Origin: RH2-MAG17b sp050745265
Lineage (GTDB): Bacteria > Acidobacteriota > Terriglobia > UBA7540
Length of the DNA: 64,000 nt
Reading direction: 5' to 3'
Assembly (NCBI GenBank): GCA_050745265.1
Contig: JBOGKE010000027.1
Span: forward strand, 1 to 64,000
Shown here: positions 17,367 to 25,370 of the stretch, piece by piece
Layout of the letters: every line of letters begins with the position of its first letter
How positions within the stretch are numbered: position 1 is the stretch's first letter
Notes under the pieces: model-generated
What the model was told of the DNA's origin: nothing
Database searches by the model: none
What the model saw: the letters and a program-made list of their open reading frames with translations, nothing else
Translations under genes and position numbers: made by a program

Positions 17367-18020
17367 TCAATTCGGGATATACTTCCCGAGCACGGGAAGA
17401 ATCTCCCTCACGAAACCCAACGCCCGCTGCTCCGCGGCCGCCACCGATTCGCCGCTCTCCGCCGGCGTCATCACGCGAATCATCGCGCCGTCGGTGCGGT
17501 TCATGCGCAGCGCGTCTTCTACAAGGTAGAACTTTACCCAATATTCGTTGGCCAACGTCCGGCCGTGCGACTGAAACCAGTAAATCGCGACCTCCTTGCT
17601 GTCGCCGAGCCCGAGCACGTACTCATTTGCCGTGAGTACCTTGCCGGCGCCCCACGGGACGCGGATGATCTTCGATTCGAGCGGAGTCCATCCCGCGCCC
17701 GGAAGGCAGTGCTTGGGCGAATGAATCGTATCGCCGGTGGTTTGTCTCGGAAAATAGGCGAGGAACAGGTCAATAGGAGGCGCCCCCGCGCCTTGGTAGT
17801 CGCGCTCGACGAAGTGGCCGGGGCCCAGCACCGCGAGATCGCCCGAAGGAATCACGACCGGAGCGCCCGTCCGATCTCCGATGCGCGCGGGGAAGGATTC
17901 GAGATCATGATGCGGCGGCAGCACCTCGGCGTGCGAACGCGATCGCAGGAAGAGCGCGCTCGCGAGCAGGATGAGCACCGGCCATAAGCCGCGCATCCAG
18001 CGCCGACCTTGCGGCGTCAT
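17367..18020 (-). CDS. EpsI-family exosortase-associated protein
   Basis: The 217-residue protein has one N-terminal membrane helix (GLWPVLILLASALFL), then an extracytoplasmic domain with the EpsI hallmarks DTIHSPKHCLPGAGW, ANEYVLGLGDSKEVAIYWFQ and LANEYWVKFYLV. EpsI domains occur fused to or next to exosortases. The start overlaps the exosortase stop by 4 bases (ATGA), implying translational coupling. It has the conserved Cys in HCLPGAGW. Its biochemical function is not established. Confidence 0.9.
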   Translation of the reverse strand: MTPQGRRWMRGLWPVLILLASALFLRSRSHAEVLPPHHDLESFPARIGDRTGAPVVIPSGDLAVLGPGHFVERDYQGAGAPPIDLFLAYFPRQTTGDTIHSPKHCLPGAGWTPLESKIIRVPWGAGKVLTANEYVLGLGDSKEVAIYWFQSHGRTLANEYWVKFYLVEDALRMNRTDGAMIRVMTPAESGESVAAAEQRALGFVREILPVLGKYIPN

Positions 18021-18913
18021 ACGGCAATCCTTTTAGAGAGCGTCCGAAGGCCTCTCAGCGTTCGGTGCAGCGCCACTAACGCGAGCAACGAAAGCAAGAA
18101 GATAATCCAGCCCGAAAACTCGTGGAAAAATCCCTGCGCTTTGTTCGGATCCCAGTAAAGTCCGGTGAGTCCCGTGCCCGTGATCCGCAGGCCATTTGCC
18201 ATCACGGCGATCGGAACCGCGGAGATCACCAGGATCACCCGCATCAGAACGCGGGGCTCGAGAAGATAGGCGTAGATGATTGCCAGCGTCACCAGCGAAA
18301 TCAGCGACCTGATTCCGCTGCACGCCTCGACGACCTCGAGCGACATGTCGGATAACTGGAGGACGTTGCCGCTTTGCAGCACCGGGACGCCGAATACCCG
18401 GAGCAGCCACGCCGCCAAGTCGGAGGCGAAAAACTGGAGGGGAATCGTGATCATGTTCATGATCAGCGTCGGAGGCGGGATCATCAGGAAGAGAAACAGC
18501 CACGGAAACAGGAGAGCCCTGAAGTATTTCCAGCCGCGAAAGTAAACCACCAAGCCCGCAAGGATGAACAGAAGCGACGTTCGGGAAGTGTACTGCTCGG
18601 CGCCGAGCACTCCCAGGGCAAGAATCGCGACCCCAAAAATGATAACCCAGAGCCCGGCCGCCGATGGTTCGGGCTCCATCGCGCGGAGCTTTTCGCGGTC
18701 CTTCCATATCAGGAATGCCGAAAAAAGCGGCACCAGAAAGCCGTGCGAATAATCTGGGTCCGTCCACCACTGAAGGACGAGTCTTGCCAGAATGTGGCCA
18801 TAAAGATAGGCCAGCAAAATCGCCAGCGCGACTCCCGGCCAAACCCACTTCGGCAAATCCAGCGCCTGGGACGGTGGACTCTCCACCAGCTCGCGTTCTT
18901 CGCTGTTAATCAT
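18017..18913 (-). CDS. Exosortase (transpeptidase-like membrane sorting enzyme)
   Basis: The 298-residue protein has about eight predicted membrane helices. The catalytic signature is intact: C198 in VVEACSGIRSL, R243 in MANGLRITG, and H264 in GFFHEFSGWI. Exosortases cut C-terminal PEP-CTERM-like sorting tails of exported proteins in the inner membrane, and usually accompany exopolysaccharide genes. It is first in a minus-strand series with epsI, a PrsT-like gene and GT2. No protein in this window ends with a PEP-CTERM-like tail, so its substrates are elsewhere. Confidence 0.92.
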   Translation of the reverse strand: MINSEERELVESPPSQALDLPKWVWPGVALAILLAYLYGHILARLVLQWWTDPDYSHGFLVPLFSAFLIWKDREKLRAMEPEPSAAGLWVIIFGVAILALGVLGAEQYTSRTSLLFILAGLVVYFRGWKYFRALLFPWLFLFLMIPPPTLIMNMITIPLQFFASDLAAWLLRVFGVPVLQSGNVLQLSDMSLEVVEACSGIRSLISLVTLAIIYAYLLEPRVLMRVILVISAVPIAVMANGLRITGTGLTGLYWDPNKAQGFFHEFSGWIIFLLSLLALVALHRTLRGLRTLSKRIAV

Positions 18914-19204
18914 GGCGGGCCATCAGCATCTTGACATTTGCGCCCAGGGCACCGCGGAAACGCCGACGGCCGCCGGCGTTCTGAAACCGCTCGCGTTGGA
19001 GCCTGCAACGCTCCGTATGGGAGGGTGACGCAAAACGGAATCCAGAAGACCATCCCCTCCCGCTTTGGGTCTCGGTCGCGAGGAGGAAATACATTCGCTG
19101 AGCCGAGATAAGGCGCGCTTCAGAGCCAACATACCACACTAGCAATCGCTTCGCCATCGCCGGGGCGATGTCGCAATGACATTCGGTTCAGCTAGATCTT
19201 TGTT

Positions 19205-19339
19205 GTATGAGGGCACGGCTTTACCCTTGCCGCAAATCGCGGCTAAAGAACGAGGCTTTAGCACCTGAGGACCTCAGCGGCCAGGGCCGCGATAATCAAT
19301 AGTCGACAAACGGCACGACTAAAGCCGAACCCTGGTACA
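19205..19339. repeat. Repeat family C (copy 1), beside a family D arm
   Basis: A 135-base unit starting tgtatgagggcacggcttt and ending aagccgaaccctggtac, with related termini in inverted orientation. It matches 28296-28430 (also 135 bases) and the shorter 63424-63527. A family D right arm (gttgctcagaatgacaactc, then ctgcagcaacc) follows at 19349-19392. The preceding part of the gap, 18914-19204, holds no gene or repeat that I recognise. Confidence 0.6.
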
Positions 19340-19405
19340 CTGCCTTCGGGTTGCTCAGAATGACAACTCGAACGGCTTCCTGCAGCAACCTGCGAGGAGC
19401 CGCGC

Positions 19406-20335
19406 CTACTGCGCCAGCCGTAAGTCGATCCTGCTCGATGGGGCAAGTTCGGCCGTGCCGCTGGAATTCAGCGCGTACGGTATGCCCGTAGGATCGCGCG
19501 GAACTCCGCTCAAAATGCCCGCCGCGATCAGATCGTCAAACGAATGCGCCGCTCTGCCCTCGCGGTCTTTGTAAACGTTGAGGGCTGCGTCAAGCGACCG
19601 AATGTCCTCGGCGGCTTGGAGCGCCGCAAGATGCTCAAGCGCGCTCTGCCGTATCGCCTGATTGCCGGCGCTTCGATAGACCTCGCTCCAGAGCGCCTGG
19701 GAAGTTCGAAGCTCGCCTCCCTGGGTCGCGACCGACGCGGCGAGCGTCTTCATCCAGATGGGCGCGCCGGGGCGAGCGGCGCCGGCGCTGAAATCCTTGG
19801 CGGCGGCTCGAAAGTCGCGGAGATCCCAGTACTCGATGAATCCCAGGTCCTCCCAAAAGCGCCAATACTCAGGATTCGCGACCATGCCGCGCCGCAGGAG
19901 CTGCATGGCCTCTTCAGGGCGCCCGGCGCCGCCCGGCGGCTTTTCGGCGAGAAAAATCGCGCCGAAGCGGTAGGCGACAACGAGGTGCGGATCGAGGACG
20001 GTGGTCGCTTGAAGCAGCGATCCCAGCATCTCGAAATCCGAATGCCCCGCGAGACGGCTTCTGCCGTAGTATTGAACCACGCGCGTCCAATAGATATCGG
20101 CAAGAACGCCCTCGTACCCGAGGCTTAACTGCGGCAGCCATGCGCCCGAGGAAATGTACGAGGGTTGTGTGCTCGGATGTTGGGCTGCTGTCGCCGTGCC
20201 CGCCGCCCCCGCCAGCTTCCGCACCGCCGCCTGCGCGACGAGCGCGACGAGCACAAGCGCCACCAATCCTGTCTTGATCCTGGGGCGAGGCTTCGACTCC
20301 GGCGCCGTGCTCCTGGTTTCCGCACCCCCCGTCAT
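19406..20335 (-). CDS. Membrane-anchored TPR-like protein of an ABC operon
   Basis: The 309-residue protein has an N-terminal helix (TGLVALVLVALVAQAAV, residues about 21-38) and a helical-repeat domain (GYEGVLADIYWTRVVQYYG, LDPHLVVAYRFGAIFLAEK, PEYWRFWEDLGFIEYW) resembling degenerate TPRs. The C-terminal part (AHSFDDLIAAGILSGVPRDP) resembles a small pseudopilin-like tail. Its ATG overlaps the stop of the ABC permease by 4 bases, so the two are co-translated. It probably faces the periplasm and assists the transporter, but this is inference. Confidence 0.8.
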   Translation of the reverse strand: MTGGAETRSTAPESKPRPRIKTGLVALVLVALVAQAAVRKLAGAAGTATAAQHPSTQPSYISSGAWLPQLSLGYEGVLADIYWTRVVQYYGRSRLAGHSDFEMLGSLLQATTVLDPHLVVAYRFGAIFLAEKPPGGAGRPEEAMQLLRRGMVANPEYWRFWEDLGFIEYWDLRDFRAAAKDFSAGAARPGAPIWMKTLAASVATQGGELRTSQALWSEVYRSAGNQAIRQSALEHLAALQAAEDIRSLDAALNVYKDREGRAAHSFDDLIAAGILSGVPRDPTGIPYALNSSGTAELAPSSRIDLRLAQ

Positions 20336-21117
20336 TGCAGCTCACGCTCCTCAAAGATCAGGATCGCGGCGCCCACCAGAATAGATGCGTACAACAGCGC
20401 GTAGAGCGACTCCGATGCCAGCACGTAGCCGGGAACGAACTTCCCGTGCGCGACGCGGGCAATCACGTTGAAGCCGCGAAAGTCCGGTAAAACGTAATAC
20501 AGAAACGCGGTCAGATGGCTCATTGCCGCGCTGCCCGATTCATGGCCAAACCAGCGGATGTCCGCCAGGAGATTGCCGATCACGAACACACAAAACGTGA
20601 ACAGCGCCGAAAGCGCCGGTGTCGAGATGCAGGAAAACAGAAGCGCGACGCCCACCACCAGCGCCAGCTCGAGAAGAATCAGATAAATCGCTTCGAGCGA
20701 CCCGAGGTCCTCGCGTCCCAACCGGCGAGTGAGGAAAAAGAGCGCGCCATAGAACCCCGCCGCCATGATCGCCGTGTTGATCACGAGCGTCAGCAGCAGA
20801 CCCAAATACTTGCCGAGGATGAATTCCCAGCGCGCGATGGGTTTGGACAGCACGTTGTAGAGCGTGCGCCGCTCGATCTCGCGCCAGACCAGGCTGATGC
20901 CGATGAAAATCGCGATCAGCACGCCGAAGATGGAGATTGCGCTGAGCCCGAAATTGACGAGCAGGATGCGCTCGATTCCCACCGAGATTTGCCCGAACAG
21001 AAGAGATGCGCCGATCAGCAGAACCGCGAAGACGATGAGGTTGTACAACACCTTGTCACGTACCGATTGCTTGAACGTGTGCAGCGTGATGGTGGAAACG
21101 CGGTGAAACGTGCTCAT
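20332..21117 (-). CDS. ABC-2 type transporter permease
   Basis: The 261-residue protein starts with a short amphipathic segment (HTFKQSVRDKVLYNLIVFAV) and has about six membrane helices, the layout of NosY/ABC-2 permeases. The motif VWREIERRTLYNVLSKPIARWEF (shown here shortened to its core, IERRTLYNVLSKPI) is the usual coupling region of this family. I take ATG 21117 rather than an upstream TTG. It pairs with the ATPase gene upstream; the substrate is unknown. Confidence 0.85.
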   Translation of the reverse strand: MSTFHRVSTITLHTFKQSVRDKVLYNLIVFAVLLIGASLLFGQISVGIERILLVNFGLSAISIFGVLIAIFIGISLVWREIERRTLYNVLSKPIARWEFILGKYLGLLLTLVINTAIMAAGFYGALFFLTRRLGREDLGSLEAIYLILLELALVVGVALLFSCISTPALSALFTFCVFVIGNLLADIRWFGHESGSAAMSHLTAFLYYVLPDFRGFNVIARVAHGKFVPGYVLASESLYALLYASILVGAAILIFEERELQ

Positions 21118-21138
21118 AATTCTGGTCAATGGCTTTCA

Positions 21139-21189
21139 GTAGCGCCGCCTTTCAGGACGGCACGTGCCGGGCGTAAAGCCCGGCGCTAC
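21139..21189. repeat. Repeat family B (copy 2) inside an operon
   Basis: A 51-base unit with hairpin-forming halves (gtagcgccgcctttcagga, then gccgggcgtaaagcccggc) sits between the ABC ATPase stop and the permease start. It may limit or process the polycistronic message. Confidence 0.6.
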
Positions 21190-21247
21190 ATTTCAGCGGC
21201 GCTCCGCGGGCTGACTCTGTCGACGGATATCTGACCCCGGCCGCTCG

Positions 21248-22240
21248 TCAGCCCTTCCGCTCGTCGCCGACGCACTCGGGCGCGTTGGCAGCCGGCGGCG
21301 GAGCTCCGAGGCTTTGCCCAACGCCCATCTGAGCGAGGAAATAATCTTCGAGCGAGGATTTAACCGGATTGACGGAAACAATCCTGGCGCCGGCAGCTTG
21401 CGCCGCCTTGAGCAAAGAATCGATCTCGTGCTCAGCGGTGAATTCAAGCCTCACCTGGCGGCCCGCGGCGGATATAGCTCGGGCCAAGGGCCGTAATGCT
21501 TCGAGCGCGCGTGGCGTGGGATCGTCCAACACCATTTCCGTTGCCGAGACATCCAGGCGCAGGATCGACTGAAGGTCGCCGGCGCCGATCAGTTGGCCGC
21601 GGTTGAGGATGGCGACGCGGTCGCACAGCGCTTCGGCGTCGGAGAGAATATGCGTGGAGAAAAAAACCGTCTTGCCCTCTTTGCGAAGCGCGAGGATCAG
21701 GTTGCGAATCTCGCGTCGGCCAATCGGATCGAGTCCCGACATCGGCTCGTCCAGAAAAATCAGCTCCGGATCGTTGATCAGCGCTTGCGCGATGCCGAGC
21801 CGCTGAACCATCCCTTTGGAAAACTTCCGAACCGGCAAATCGCCGCTCTCCGCGAGGCCCACGCGCTCCAGCAGCTCGCCCGCGCGGCGCCGAAGCGCGC
21901 GCCGGTCAAGGCCAAACAGTTCACCCGCAAGAGCCATAACCTCGCGGGCGCTCAGGTGGTCGTAAAAGCTCGGATTTTCGGGGAGGTAGCCAAGACGCGC
22001 GTGAACACTGAGATCGCTGAGATCGTGCCCGAGGATGCGCGCGCCTCCCGAAGTCGGGAAAATCAGCCGGAAAAGCAGCTTCAGAGTGGTGCTTTTGCCC
22101 GCGCCGTTCGGCCCGAGCAAGCCAAACGCCTCTCCGGCCTCTACCTTCAAGTTCAGCCGGTGGAGCGCCCTGCGCCGCCGCTTGCGCCAGAAGCCGATCC
22201 GGTATTCTTTCGTCAGATCGGTTGTTTCGAGGGCCAGCAT
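21248..22240 (-). CDS. ABC transporter ATP-binding protein
   Basis: The 330-residue ATPase shows Walker A (GLLGPNGAGKSTTLKLL), the ABC signature (FSKGMVQRLGIAQ), Walker B with catalytic Glu (LIFLDEPMSGLDP) and the switch His (VFFSTHILSDAE). The C-terminal part, about 100 residues, is the DUF4162-like extension found in ABC-2 exporter ATPases (VRLEFTAEHEIDSLLKAAQ, SLEDYFLAQMG). It energises the permease downstream. It could move drugs, lipids, polysaccharide or proteins; nothing in the sequence decides. Confidence 0.92.
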   Translation of the reverse strand: MLALETTDLTKEYRIGFWRKRRRRALHRLNLKVEAGEAFGLLGPNGAGKSTTLKLLFRLIFPTSGGARILGHDLSDLSVHARLGYLPENPSFYDHLSAREVMALAGELFGLDRRALRRRAGELLERVGLAESGDLPVRKFSKGMVQRLGIAQALINDPELIFLDEPMSGLDPIGRREIRNLILALRKEGKTVFFSTHILSDAEALCDRVAILNRGQLIGAGDLQSILRLDVSATEMVLDDPTPRALEALRPLARAISAAGRQVRLEFTAEHEIDSLLKAAQAAGARIVSVNPVKSSLEDYFLAQMGVGQSLGAPPPAANAPECVGDERKG

Positions 22241-22263
22241 ATTAAGGCCATTTTACGCCGGTT

Positions 22264-22418
22264 CGTAGCGCCCCCCTTGAGGGAAGTGGTAGCCACGGTC
22301 AGTGCTTTCCTGGCCGTGGTCTTTGGTCTCCGGAAGAGCCGACGGTAAATCAAACCGCAATTGACCGTGGCTACCACCTTGATGGCGGCAAGTGCCGGGC
22401 TGAAGCCCGGCGCTACTC
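22264..22418. repeat. Family B repeat carrying a nested family A element
   Basis: Left half of a B unit (cgtagcgccccccttga) ends at 22280 and the right half (ccttgatggcggcaag to cccggcgctac) begins at 22377. Between them, 22281-22376 is a family A palindrome with arms gtggtagccacggtca and tgaccgtggctacca. The six bases CCTTGA flank it on both sides (22275-22280 and 22377-22382), as a target-site duplication would. Confidence 0.7.
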
Positions 22419-22420
22419 CC

Positions 22421-22454
22421 AAAAAAGAGAAACCGGGGAAGCAAGCTTCCCCGG
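22421..22454 (-). terminator. Intrinsic terminator of the pilin gene
   Basis: On the minus strand a perfect 9-bp stem (ccggggaag / cttccccgg, 4-base loop, 22433-22454) is followed by TTTCTCTTTTTT. It lies 37 bases past the pilin stop. Confidence 0.85.
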
Positions 22455-22491
22455 CATAGGACGCGCACAATCAGGAACGTGTCACCGGATA

Positions 22492-22995
22492 TTAGCCGCC
22501 GATCGGTGAGTCGGACGCAGTGGCGGCACCCGCCGTGTTGAAGCGAATGACGACCGACTGATCCGTGAAGTAGCCGTTCTGGCCCGTCTGTCCGAGCGAT
22601 TCAGGAGCGGCCGTCACGGTGTAGGTTGGAATCTGGGTGCCTACGATTGTCCCGGCGGCATAGGTCATCGTATAGCCCGACTTCGTGCTGGTATCGCCGC
22701 CCGCCGCGCCGGCCAGCGTCTGATCAATCAAGCAGGCGCCCGTCGCGGTCGGATTGGTGGTGCCGCTGCAAGTGCCGCCCAGATCGCCGAGATGGGCGCT
22801 GAAACCGATGTTGTAAGTGGTGGTGTAAGCGACTTCAGCCGTATCGATTGCTTTCAGCGATCCCACAGCCGACGCCTGATTGGCCGCGATCCGTGAGCGG
22901 AGCAGGTTCGGAATCGCAATGGCCGCGATGATGAGAATGATCGCAACGACGATCAGAAGCTCGATCAGCGAAAAACCTTTAGCAGTCCTCTTCAT
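22492..22995 (-). CDS. pilA: Type IV pilin (prepilin, PilA-like)
   Basis: The 167-residue protein has a classic prepilin N-terminus: short basic leader MKRTAKG, cleavage before Phe, the essential Glu at mature position 5 (FSLIELLIVV), then a long hydrophobic helix (AIILIIAAIAIPNLLRSR). The globular part includes QASAVGSLKAIDTAEVAY, typical of short Acidobacteria/Geobacter-type pilins, and four Gly/Thr-rich strands. It contains two cysteines (about 78 and 88) that could form a disulfide. AGGAAGG precedes the ATG. No assembly genes (pilB, pilC, pilD) are in the window. Its own promoter and terminator mark it as monocistronic. Confidence 0.9.
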   Translation of the reverse strand: MKRTAKGFSLIELLIVVAIILIIAAIAIPNLLRSRIAANQASAVGSLKAIDTAEVAYTTTYNIGFSAHLGDLGGTCSGTTNPTATGACLIDQTLAGAAGGDTSTKSGYTMTYAAGTIVGTQIPTYTVTAAPESLGQTGQNGYFTDQSVVIRFNTAGAATASDSPIGG

Positions 22996-23058
22996 TTGTA
23001 ATCCTTCCTCTTAGCGAAGTTCCATTCGCATCCCAGCGTGAATGGCACACTCAGCAAG

Positions 23059-23074
23059 AGCAACCTGCGCGCCA
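23059..23074 (-). promoter_or_regulatory. Sigma-54 promoter of the pilin gene
   Basis: On the minus strand the sequence TGGCGCGCAGGTTGCT has GG and GC exactly 12 bases apart and matches the sigma-54 consensus TGGCAC-N5-TTGCW except for one base. It puts the transcript start near 23048, about 52 bases before the ATG. Sigma-54 control of pilA is established in several phyla. Confidence 0.75.
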
Positions 23075-23275
23075 AACCGCCAAAGATGAGAATACCCTTA
23101 CCCGGAAGCTAACGGCAACTTCCTCTTTGGCTTACTGGGGCCGCAAACTGTGTGAGAGAAGCGCACCGCATTAGGGCCCGGTAATCATGCCCATTTTTGT
23201 CAGCGCGACGTGCCGCAACGGGGCACGCCAGCCCACCGCGTGGCGCGCTCCGATCGCGTGTTACACTCACTAGTT

Positions 23276-23393
23276 CAGAGACAAGTGGTAGCCACGGTCA
23301 GTGCTTTCCTGACCGTGGGTTTTGGACCTGCGGAACGGGCCACGGTCAATCGAACAACGATTGGCCGTGGCTACCATTACCACTCTTGTCTCT
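23276..23393. repeat. Family A palindromic element (copy 2) with longer arms
   Basis: The 92-base core (23285-23376) matches the copies at 22281-22376 and 26079-26170. Outer sequence agagacaag at left and cttgtctct at right extends the inverted repeat. It lies between the divergent pilin and YchF-like genes, ending just before the latter's start, so it forms part of that gene's leader. Confidence 0.7.
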
Positions 23394-23399
23394 GCTCTT

Positions 23400-24464
23400 A
23401 TGTTGAGAATCGGCATCATGGGGATGGCCCAGGCGGGGAAGACCACCTTCTTCCGCATTGTGACCAAGGCGCACGGGGCCGCGCTCGCGGTGAGCCGGTC
23501 CGAAACGCATATGGCGGTGGTCTCGGTGCCCGATGCTCGCCTGGACCGCCTCAGTCAGATTTTCCAGCCTCGAAAAACGGTTCATGCCGGCGTGGAGTAT
23601 CTCGACACGCCGGGCAGCGCGATCGATCTTCTGCGGAAAGGCCCGCAGAGCCAAACGTTGCGGGAAGTTCAGGCGGTCGCGCAGGTGGTGAAATCTTTCG
23701 GCGAAGATTCGTCGCCCGCCACGATGGCGCGCGATATCGAAAGCGTGGAGCTCGAGATGATCCTGTCGGATCTTGCCGTGGCCGAAAAGCGGCTCGAGCG
23801 TCTGGAGAAAGAAACGAAGAAGCAGAAGAATCCCGGACTCGATCTAGAGCTCGAAGCGCTCAAGACCGCGAAAGCCTCGCTCGATAAGCAGGTTCCGCTC
23901 CGTGAGCTGGCGCTTGCGCCCGAACAGGAGCGAGCTCTGCGCGGCTTCACGTTCCTTTCCCAGAAGCCGATGCTGTACATCCTGAACCTTGATGAAAAGG
24001 ACGCAGCGCGCGCAAACGCCGCCGAAGAGTACGCCGCGAGCGCGGTCCTGAAGCCGCGGCCGCAGACGCTGGTCTCGGCGGTGTGCGGCACGGTCGAGAT
24101 GGAGCTCGCGGAACTCAGCGAGCCCGAAGAGTTCATGGCCGCCTACGGGATCGAAGAATCCGCGCTCGCGCGTATCATCCGCTCGGGCTACCGACTGCTG
24201 GGCCTGATCTCGTTTTTTACCGTGGGCGATGACGAATGCCGGGCCTGGACCATTCGCTCGGGAGCGACGGCGCTCGAGGCGGCGGGAGAAATTCATACCG
24301 ACATTCAGCGGGGATTCATTCGTGCTGAAGTGGTGAGCTACGACGATCTGCTCGACACGGGCGGCAGCCTCGCCGAGGCGCGCAACCGCGGCCGCCTTCG
24401 CCTGGAGGGGAAAGAGTACGTCGTGCGGGACGGCGAGATCGTCCACTTCCGGCACTCGGGGTAG
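23400..24464 (+). CDS. YchF/Obg-like P-loop ATPase-GTPase (divergent)
   Basis: The 354-residue protein starts MLRIGIMGMAQAGKTTFFRI. The P-loop GMAQAGKTT replaces the usual YchF NVGKS. It continues with a nucleotide-site segment LDTPGSAIDL, a helical coiled-coil insert (EKRLERLEKETKKQKNPG), LYILNLDEKD (in the place of the YchF base-recognition motif) and a C-terminal DUF933/TGS-like domain (RIIRSGYRLLGLISFFTVG, ALEAAGEIHTDIQRGFIRAE, VVRDGEIVHFRHSG). Length matches YchF (about 363). YchF binds ribosomes and hydrolyses ATP; this looks like a diverged paralogue. The ATG at 23400 fits the domain start better than upstream starts inside the repeat. Confidence 0.82.
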   Translation: MLRIGIMGMAQAGKTTFFRIVTKAHGAALAVSRSETHMAVVSVPDARLDRLSQIFQPRKTVHAGVEYLDTPGSAIDLLRKGPQSQTLREVQAVAQVVKSFGEDSSPATMARDIESVELEMILSDLAVAEKRLERLEKETKKQKNPGLDLELEALKTAKASLDKQVPLRELALAPEQERALRGFTFLSQKPMLYILNLDEKDAARANAAEEYAASAVLKPRPQTLVSAVCGTVEMELAELSEPEEFMAAYGIEESALARIIRSGYRLLGLISFFTVGDDECRAWTIRSGATALEAAGEIHTDIQRGFIRAEVVSYDDLLDTGGSLAEARNRGRLRLEGKEYVVRDGEIVHFRHSG

Positions 24465-24469
24465 TTAGA

Positions 24470-24551
24470 GAACAGGGAACAGGGGGCAGGGAACAGGAAT
24501 TTCTCTGTTCGCTGTTCCCTACTCCCTATTCCCTATTCCCTGTTCCCTATT
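24470..24551. repeat. GGGAACAG-type low-complexity inverted repeat
   Basis: Runs of gaacagggaacaggg on the left and ctgttccctattccc on the right are inverted copies of one short unit around a gaatttctctgttc centre. A few more units appear after the ZIP gene at about 25280-25310. It spans the gap between the YchF-like and ZIP genes. Confidence 0.6.
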
Positions 24552-24552
24552 C

Positions 24553-25278
24553 ATGTCCCCGATCATCCTCAGCCTCATTTTGGGCGTTGTCGCCGGCGTG
24601 GCGAACCTCGCGGGCGGAGTGATCGTATATGCGCGACCCTGGAGCCGGACGTTCCTGGAATATTTCATTGCCGTGGGATCCGGCTTCATGCTGGCGACGG
24701 CGCTGGTTGAGATGGCGCCGGAGAGCATTCGCCTCGCTCCGAAAGCCGGGCCGGTTCTTATTCTCGCTGGCTATCTGATCGTTCACTTTTTCGAGCATTC
24801 CTGGCCGGCCCATTTCCATTTTGGCGAAGAAACGCATCCCGACGCATTCGTGAATCAGCGCGTGGCCTATACCGCGCTCGGCGGCCTGCTGATTCACACC
24901 TTTTTCGACGGTGTCGCCATTGCGTCCGGGTTTCTGATTTCGGTATGGCTCGGCACGGTAATTTTCGGCGCGGTCATCCTGCACAACATCCCGGAAGGTT
25001 TCACCATGGGTTCCATCATGCTGGCGGCGCGAAAGAGCCGCGCGGCGGGGCTTCTCGCGGTTACGGCGCTGGGCATCTCGCGCCTTGCGGGCATCGCGGT
25101 GATGGCGGCGCTCCGAAGCCGCGTGGAATACGGCCTCGCGCTCTCCGCCGGGGTAACGCTCTACGTGGCGGCCTCCGACCTGATTCCCGAAGTGAACCGC
25201 CGGCCGGGATTGCGCATCGCGCTCGCGGTGGCCGCCGGCGTCGTGCTAGTGGTCGCGCTTCGGCTCGCATTCGTCTAG
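24553..25278 (+). CDS. ZIP-family metal transporter
   Basis: The 241-residue protein has about eight membrane helices. It carries ZIP signatures HTFFDGVAIASGF and LHNIPEGFTMGSIM, whose His and Glu residues line the metal path in the family, and a histidine-containing loop (FFEHSWPAHFHFGEETH) between helices. It probably imports zinc or another divalent metal across the inner membrane. No regulator or metal-binding site is seen beside it. The ATG directly follows the inverted repeat with no strong ribosome-binding site. Confidence 0.88.
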   Translation: MSPIILSLILGVVAGVANLAGGVIVYARPWSRTFLEYFIAVGSGFMLATALVEMAPESIRLAPKAGPVLILAGYLIVHFFEHSWPAHFHFGEETHPDAFVNQRVAYTALGGLLIHTFFDGVAIASGFLISVWLGTVIFGAVILHNIPEGFTMGSIMLAARKSRAAGLLAVTALGISRLAGIAVMAALRSRVEYGLALSAGVTLYVAASDLIPEVNRRPGLRIALAVAAGVVLVVALRLAFV

Positions 25279-25370
25279 GGACCAGAGGAACAGGGGAACA
25301 GGGAACGGGGCTCGGACCCGTTTTGACGAATGGCTGTCAATCGAGAAAATGCTTCACGCCCGACTCCGCG

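Noticed and set aside
24470..24551. Tandem GGGAACAG repeats as an origin or attachment site
   Set aside because: Low-complexity inverted units with no DnaA boxes, integrase or tRNA nearby.
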